Shown: piece by piece, positions 6,156 through 10,818 of the stretch
Position numbering within the stretch: position 1 is the stretch's first letter
Layout: each line of letters begins with the position of its first letter
Assembly (NCBI GenBank): GCA_030637065.1
Contig: DAOVVQ010000116.1
Span: 1 to 10,818 of the forward strand
From: Planctomycetota bacterium
GTDB taxonomy: Bacteria; Planctomycetota; Phycisphaerae; Sedimentisphaerales; Anaerohalosphaeraceae
Reading direction: 5' to 3'
DNA: 10,818 nt
Program-made: the position numbers and the translations under genes
Notes under the pieces: generated by a model
Database searches by the model: none
The model's input: only the letters and a program-made list of their open reading frames with translations
What the model was told of the DNA's origin: nothing

Positions 6156-9100
6156 TTACCGCAGCCGCCTCACAGGCCGCCTGCTTGCACCGACCGGCGG
6201 ATGCAATATCCTGACACCAGCCTCAGCGTAAATATACCCCCCGGACCTAAGCTCACCAACGATACGGACAGCCAGATCCTCTATGTTGCCGGCGGCCTTT
6301 AGCACCTCATCGCGGTCGAAGACCACAAAAACCTGGCTGCGATGGGGCAGGTCGATCACACGCGACCATGTCGCCTCCGCTGCGGGCTGATCTGCTTCGC
6401 CGACATACAATGCAAAGGAATCTGTCTCGATATCGCCGCTTTCCACCGTCCGCGGCACATACAGTATCGCTAGGATAGTCCCCTTTCCGCCGGTCGCATG
6501 AATCGCCTTTGGAACCAGCATCGCCTCAGCCTCAACCTCGCGGACCGCCTCATACGCCCCCATGTCGAATTCCGGCTCATCGCCGTTGTTATCGACACCG
6601 AACCAGTCGAACGGACGCAGCGAACCTTCGATATCATCATAAATGCCGCCGTCAGTGCCCGCATCGATACAAGGCGACCCCGCCCGCAGGTCAAAATCGC
6701 CGTAATCGTCATTGGCCCCCTCATCGACCCCAGGCGTACCGGGATAGTCACCCCAGCCGTCGCCGCCGTCATCGCTCGCGCGGACAAACAAGGGATCATC
6801 GCCAATATTACCGACACCGCCCAATGCACCAGTCCAGCCCTGAATACAACTGTAATTCAGGGCCGCCTCAGCCCGGTAGCCATCGATGAAGATCTGCGAA
6901 GCTTCGTCGACAACGTCAGGATCGCTGTTGCCCCACAATATGCAGTTGGTGAGAACGGCCTCCGAGTAGTAGTAACAGGGAGACCAATAATTCGTACACC
7001 AGTGACCAGTTTGACGTACAAATACACCGGCGCCGCGGGCATCATATTTTCCTTCGTAGGTCGAATTGAAGGCTACCACACAGTTTGTAAGCGTTGAGCG
7101 GCCTTGTCCGGTATAGACACCGGCGCCGTAATTTGCCGTATTAGCAGTGAATATGCAATTGACAAACACCGCATCCTCATCGCCCGTGTTCGCCCCGCCG
7201 CCGCCTATATCTGCATGGTTACCAACGAAAACACCGCCGTCTATTGTCGAATTGCTTTCGCTACTGTACATACCGCCGCCGTACGAGGCCCGGTTGGTTA
7301 TGAAATCACAGTTTATCAAAACCGGCGACAGGTGTCCTGTGGCCGACGGCCAATCTTTAGCCCTGACAAAAACTCCACCACCCAAATAAGCTGCATTGTC
7401 CCTGAACACGCAATTTTTGATGGTCGGGCTGCTGCCATAACAATAGATCGCACCGCCGTATGACCATATATTCTTGTCCTTAACAACGTCGCCATTGGTT
7501 ATAGTAAAACCGTCCAAAACCGAATCCGCATCTTCATTATTATGAAAGTAAAATCCACGATGACGTTCGGCTTCGCTGCCCTGGCAGTCGATGATGCAGT
7601 TTTGGGCCCCGCTTACGCTCGTTACCGTAATCGCCTTTCCGCCAAACTCGATGTCGCGATTGCCGTCGCCGGTATACACACCGTCGGCAACGAGCACGAT
7701 GTCCCCCGCACGCGCCGCATTGATCGCATTCTGGATCGTTGCATATTCGCCCGGTACCAGCAGCGGAGCTTTGACCAGCACATTTACGGCAAGTTGCATC
7801 TCGCTGTTCGCCGCGCCCGGTGCCGAGATGGTCATCGTGCAGGAGTAGAAGCCGCAGTCGAGCCCGGTCCCGTCGACTGTGAGCGTAAGCTGGTCGATAT
7901 CGCCGCTGGAACTGCCGGAATCGTCGCTTACCCTCAGCCAGTCGCTATCGAAGGCGATCGACCAGTCAAACGTGCCCGTCCCGCTGTTACACAGTCGCAG
8001 GGCCTGGCCTTCGGGTCCCGGCCGGTCCTGCATCACCACAAACTCGAAGCTCCTCGGAGAAACGACAATAAACGGGCCCGGTATAAACTCGTGGGCCCCC
8101 ATATCGACGAGCCCATCGCCGTCACCGTCACCGTCGCTAATTCGCACCAGCCCGTCATGATCGGTCGCATCGAGACCGCCGTCCGGCTCGTTCGTTCCCG
8201 CGTCGATACACGGCGAATCGCTCAGAAGATGATAATCGCCATCGAGGGCAAACAGCGGCTCGGCCCTGATATTACCCGTCCCGGTCGAGCCGCCGTTAAA
8301 ACAACTGTAGCTCGGCTTGGAGCAGTAAGATACATGCGACCCCGTATTGCCGTAGAAGATACAATTTGTGATACTTCCGTCACAACCGCCAATCGCACCG
8401 GCGGCGCCTTTTCCCGATCCTGAGTTGACGATGTTATCTGCTATCGTGCAATTCGTGATCGTCCCGTCGGAGTTATTGATGCCACCGGAAACAATTATCG
8501 CTGTGTTTTCGGCGACTACGCAGTTGCTGATCGTCCCGTTACAATTGCTCAACCCCCCGCCAACGCGCGATCGATTCCCAGCCACAAGGCACCGCGTTAT
8601 CATACCATCGCACTGCATCAGGCCTCCGCCCGACGCATCGGTGCGATTGCCGACTATTGCGCAATCGCTGATCGTCGCCGTCGTCCCGTTGCCGTTAATG
8701 CCGGCGCCATGGTTGCCCAGTCCCAGCAGGCGACCGCCCGTAATGGTAAGACCGCTTAGCACGCAGCTTTCATCCTCGCTACCGGAAAAAGTCGCCACAC
8801 GTCCCGAACCGGACCCGTCAATTATCGTCGAATCAACCACCGCACGATTGCCCGGATCGGTCGATTGCAGGATAATGTTCCTGCCCGCCATATCGATATT
8901 CTCGTAGTAGATCCCTGGCGCGACAATAACCCGCTCGCCCGGCTGGGCCGCGTAGATCGCCGCCTGAATTCGACCATACTGGGCGGGGACGTGCACCTGG
9001 CCTTCGATATGGATGTGCAGGTTGACCTCGATCGTTCGCGGGCTGTTGATCGCACCCTCGCCGGCAACCGTTACCATACAGCTATAGTTGCCAACGCCAA

Positions 9101-10818
9101 GGCCCGCCACATCGGCGCTTAAAGTTATTTCGCCGGTTTGCTCCCCCGCCGCCGCAACCTCGAGCCAGCCGCAATCCGCTGTCGCCTGCCAGTTCAATAT
9201 CCCGCCGCCGGCATTGCGAATGGAAACGACCTGGTCCTGCGGCTCAGGCCCGCTAAGCTCCATGTAGAAATCGATCCGCTGAGCCGAACAGGCGATTATC
9301 GGTTTTAAGCTGGTGCCCTCGAACGCGCCGATATCCACAGTCACAGTGCCGTCGCCGTCGCCATCGGTTATTCGCAGCGAGCCGTCAATGTCAAAAAGCC
9401 CGGGTCCATATCCCTTATTACTCCTGAGACCATACTCAACATCATTCGTGCCGGCGTCGATACATGCCGAACCGGCTATTATGCGATAACCGCTGCTGAA
9501 AGCAAATTCAGGGTCAACGTCCAGGTTGCCTTCGCCGCTTGCACCGGGAAAACAGCTAAAGCTGATCTGTGCCTGATTCTCATCGTGCATGTCGGGAAAA
9601 CTGTTGCCCGATATGATCGTGTTGACGATCTCGCCGTCGCACCGCCGCACTCCACCGAACGCATCGCCGCTGTTACCGGTTATCGTGCAGTTAACAATGC
9701 TTCCGTCGCAGTTAAAAAGCCCGCCGCCGTGATTATTGCGTATCACACAATTTATGATCGTCGCCCGACAGCCCGATACCGCCCCATCTGCGCCATAAGT
9801 AAAGTTGCCCTCGATGCGGCAACGCTCGATCGTCCCGTAAAAACCCTGTATGCCCCCGCCTACCTGCTTGGCAATGTTGCCGGTGATCACGCACCTGCTG
9901 ATCACTCCAAGCGAGTTGCCCCCTTTAATCCCAGCCCCGCCACGAACGCCACCGCCACCGGTAATCGTAAAACCACGCAGGACCAAACCGATATTGTGTA
10001 TAGGGCTACGCGGAAATGTAACCACCGGACCTGCGCCCATACCGTCGATAACCGTATCGCTTACCACCGCCGGGTCGTCCGGATCGGTCGAGGTAAGCAC
10101 AACAGCCTTCTCGCCAAAGGTAATGTTTTCGTAGTAGGTGCCGGGACTGACTACTATCACGTCGCCCTCAAAAGCCGCGTCGATCGCAGCCTGGATAGTA
10201 TCAAAATCCTCCGGAACGTTCGCCACAGCATGAAGCGAAACCGTGATAGTCTGCGGGCTATTCGACGCATTATCACCGATTACTGTTAATTGGCAGCTAT
10301 ACCTCCCCCACGCAAGCCCTTCCGGATTTGCCCTTAACGTTATCGTATCGACCTCGTCCGTCAGGCTCCCCGACGGAGGATCGATCTCAAGCCAACTGCA
10401 ATTGTAAACCGCTGTCCAGTCAAAGCCTGCGCCGCCGGAGTTGGTAATTGACAACGTATGCTCTTCAGGTTCCAGCCTGCTGTCGCTAACGACAAACAGA
10501 ACCTCATTGGCCGAAACATCCAGAACCGGACCTCGAACGACAAACTCGACATCCACCATCTCAGGGCTATCCGGGGCCTGCTCATTCCATATCGCCAGTT
10601 GGCAATCATACACCCCCCCTGCCAGGCCGCTCGTATGCGGCTGTAATATGATTTCAGATGTCCCCGAAGTAATCGCCCCGCTCGCCGGCCCGGCTGTCAG
10701 CCAGTCGCAATCATAAGTCATCTCCCAATGCAAAGTCGAACCGCCGACGTTACTGACGGTTAATACCTGCGGCTCGGGGTTGACGCGATCTTCAAGGGCC
10801 TGAAAATTAAATGTCCTC
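6156..10818 (-). CDS. Giant modular extracellular protein with BACON-like and beta-helix repeats (5' end outside window)
   Basis: 1553 residues are visible; the frame is open to the right edge and continues the same repeat pattern, so the start and signal peptide lie outside. The order is: part of a BACON-like Ig-fold domain; three modules, each of a BACON-like domain (about 100 residues, motif CxWL..PxSG and a YxCxL strand) followed by a right-handed parallel beta-helix (entry TIQAAIDAA, GTYYENI; rungs such as NCTITGN, NCVVAEN) and a closing CIDAGT...DIGAFE element; then a C-terminal domain of about 130 residues. Such proteins are secreted or surface-bound, and the folds are known for carbohydrate binding or polysaccharide cleavage. 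No catalytic residues can be assigned, so adhesion or glycan binding is equally likely. No LPXTG, dockerin, PEP-CTERM or membrane anchor is visible; the end is RRPVRRLR. The TTG at 10733 is an internal Leu codon, not the start. Confidence 0.93.
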   Translation of the reverse strand, partial: RTFNFQALEDRVNPEPQVLTVSNVGGSTLHWEMTYDCDWLTAGPASGAITSGTSEIILQPHTSGLAGGVYDCQLAIWNEQAPDSPEMVDVEFVVRGPVLDVSANEVLFVVSDSRLEPEEHTLSITNSGGAGFDWTAVYNCSWLEIDPPSGSLTDEVDTITLRANPEGLAWGRYSCQLTVIGDNASNSPQTITVSLHAVANVPEDFDTIQAAIDAAFEGDVIVVSPGTYYENITFGEKAVVLTSTDPDDPAVVSDTVIDGMGAGPVVTFPRSPIHNIGLVLRGFTITGGGGVRGGAGIKGGNSLGVISRCVITGNIAKQVGGGIQGFYGTIERCRIEGNFTYGADGAVSGCRATIINCVIRNNHGGGLFNCDGSIVNCTITGNSGDAFGGVRRCDGEIVNTIISGNSFPDMHDENQAQISFSCFPGASGEGNLDVDPEFAFSSGYRIIAGSACIDAGTNDVEYGLRSNKGYGPGLFDIDGSLRITDGDGDGTVTVDIGAFEGTSLKPIIACSAQRIDFYMELSGPEPQDQVVSIRNAGGGILNWQATADCGWLEVAAAGEQTGEITLSADVAGLGVGNYSCMVTVAGEGAINSPRTIEVNLHIHIEGQVHVPAQYGRIQAAIYAAQPGERVIVAPGIYYENIDMAGRNIILQSTDPGNRAVVDSTIIDGSGSGRVATFSGSEDESCVLSGLTITGGRLLGLGNHGAGINGNGTTATISDCAIVGNRTDASGGGLMQCDGMITRCLVAGNRSRVGGGLSNCNGTISNCVVAENTAIIVSGGINNSDGTITNCTIADNIVNSGSGKGAAGAIGGCDGSITNCIFYGNTGSHVSYCSKPSYSCFNGGSTGTGNIRAEPLFALDGDYHLLSDSPCIDAGTNEPDGGLDATDHDGLVRISDGDGDGDGLVDMGAHEFIPGPFIVVSPRSFEFVVMQDRPGPEGQALRLCNSGTGTFDWSIAFDSDWLRVSDDSGSSSGDIDQLTLTVDGTGLDCGFYSCTMTISAPGAANSEMQLAVNVLVKAPLLVPGEYATIQNAINAARAGDIVLVADGVYTGDGNRDIEFGGKAITVTSVSGAQNCIIDCQGSEAERHRGFYFHNNEDADSVLDGFTITNGDVVKDKNIWSYGGAIYCYGSSPTIKNCVFRDNAAYLGGGVFVRAKDWPSATGHLSPVLINCDFITNRASYGGGMYSSESNSTIDGGVFVGNHADIGGGGANTGDEDAVFVNCIFTANTANYGAGVYTGQGRSTLTNCVVAFNSTYEGKYDARGAGVFVRQTGHWCTNYWSPCYYYSEAVLTNCILWGNSDPDVVDEASQIFIDGYRAEAALNYSCIQGWTGALGGVGNIGDDPLFVRASDDGGDGWGDYPGTPGVDEGANDDYGDFDLRAGSPCIDAGTDGGIYDDIEGSLRPFDWFGVDNNGDEPEFDMGAYEAVREVEAEAMLVPKAIHATGGKGTILAILYVPRTVESGDIETDSFALYVGEADQPAAEATWSRVIDLPHRSQVFVVFDRDEVLKAAGNIEDLAVRIVGELRSGGYIYAEAGVRILHPPVGASRRPVRRLR
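6549..8084 (-). repeat. Protein module 3: BACON-like domain plus longer beta-helix
   Basis: About 512 residues, roughly 100 longer than modules 1 and 2 and more diverged. The BACON-like part (7770-8084) has FDWSIAFDSDWLRV, with Ser where the others have Cys, and GFYSCTMTI. The beta-helix (6549-7769) opens with ATIQNAINAARAGD and has two loops after GVFVR that are absent from the other modules, one very rich in Trp, Tyr and Cys. It closes with CIDAGTDGG, DNNGDEPEFD and MGAYE. Confidence 0.8.
8085..9305 (-). repeat. Protein module 2: BACON-like domain plus beta-helix
   Basis: About 407 residues, almost the same length as module 1. The BACON-like part (9003-9305) has LNWQATADCGWLEV and GNYSCMVTV. 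The beta-helix (8085-9002) opens with GRIQAAIYAAQPGE and APGIYYENI. It shares STDP..AVV...IIDG with module 1 and closes with CIDAGTNEPDGG, DGDGDGDG and VDMGAHE. Its regular rungs (C-D-G-x-I-T-x-C) suggest tandem duplication inside the helix. Confidence 0.8.
9306..10532 (-). repeat. Protein module 1: BACON-like domain plus beta-helix
   Basis: About 409 residues. The BACON-like part (10224-10532) shows FDWTAVYNCSWLEIDPPSG and WGRYSCQLTV. The beta-helix part (9306-10223) opens with DTIQAAIDAAFEGD and SPGTYYENI, has five or six Gly-rich rungs ending in I-x-G-N or I-x-N-N, and closes with CIDAGTNDVE and DIDGSLRITDGDGDG before VDIGAFE. The acidic DGDGDG loop resembles calcium-binding loops. It is closest to module 2. 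Confidence 0.8.

Noticed and set aside
7542..8423. 293-codon plus-strand frame opposite the giant gene
   Set aside because: It is the antisense shadow of a frame with clear domain repeats; its translation has no family pattern.

Overview
The window carries five clear protein-coding genes, one broken gene remnant, and the probable first codons of a gene that runs off the left edge. From left to right these are: a leftward promoter and possible gene start (1-110); a secreted transglutaminase-like protein with a GspB-like tail (381-1577, minus); ftsY (1604-2527, minus); dnaA (2862-4178, plus); an HtrA/DegP-type protease with two PDZ domains (4316-5755, minus); a frameshifted Hsp20 remnant (about 5745-5974, minus); and a very large extracellular-type protein built from repeated BACON-like and beta-helix modules (6156 to the right edge, minus, start outside the window). 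No RNA gene, insertion sequence, CRISPR array or phage gene was found.

The organism is a Gram-negative-type bacterium. My best inference is Planctomycetota, class Phycisphaerae or a relative. That rests on the giant modular protein, whose 'TIQAAI', 'CIDAGT' and 'DIGAFE'-type motifs and C-terminal domain I associate with that group, and on the otherwise bacterial housekeeping genes. No 16S rRNA gene is present, so this is not proven.

ftsY and the transglutaminase gene form a tight two-gene unit (26 bp gap) that diverges from dnaA. Recognisable sigma-70-type promoters for both directions lie in the 2528-2708 interval. dnaA probably starts at a TTG at 2862 with a good Shine-Dalgarno sequence, which leaves a leader of about 150 nt containing an 8-bp inverted repeat. 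dnaA and htrA converge, and a strong hairpin surrounds the htrA stop codon. The htrA ribosome binding site and start lie inside the truncated end of an hsp20-like gene, which suggests an old hsp20-htrA stress cluster that has decayed.

Most of the window is ordinary chromosomal housekeeping. The parts worth a second look are the giant modular protein, the transglutaminase/GspB-like fusion, the hsp20 remnant joined to htrA, the structured dnaA leader, the stop-codon hairpin of htrA, and a perfect consensus promoter firing out of the left edge. I see no convincing new defence or mobile system.
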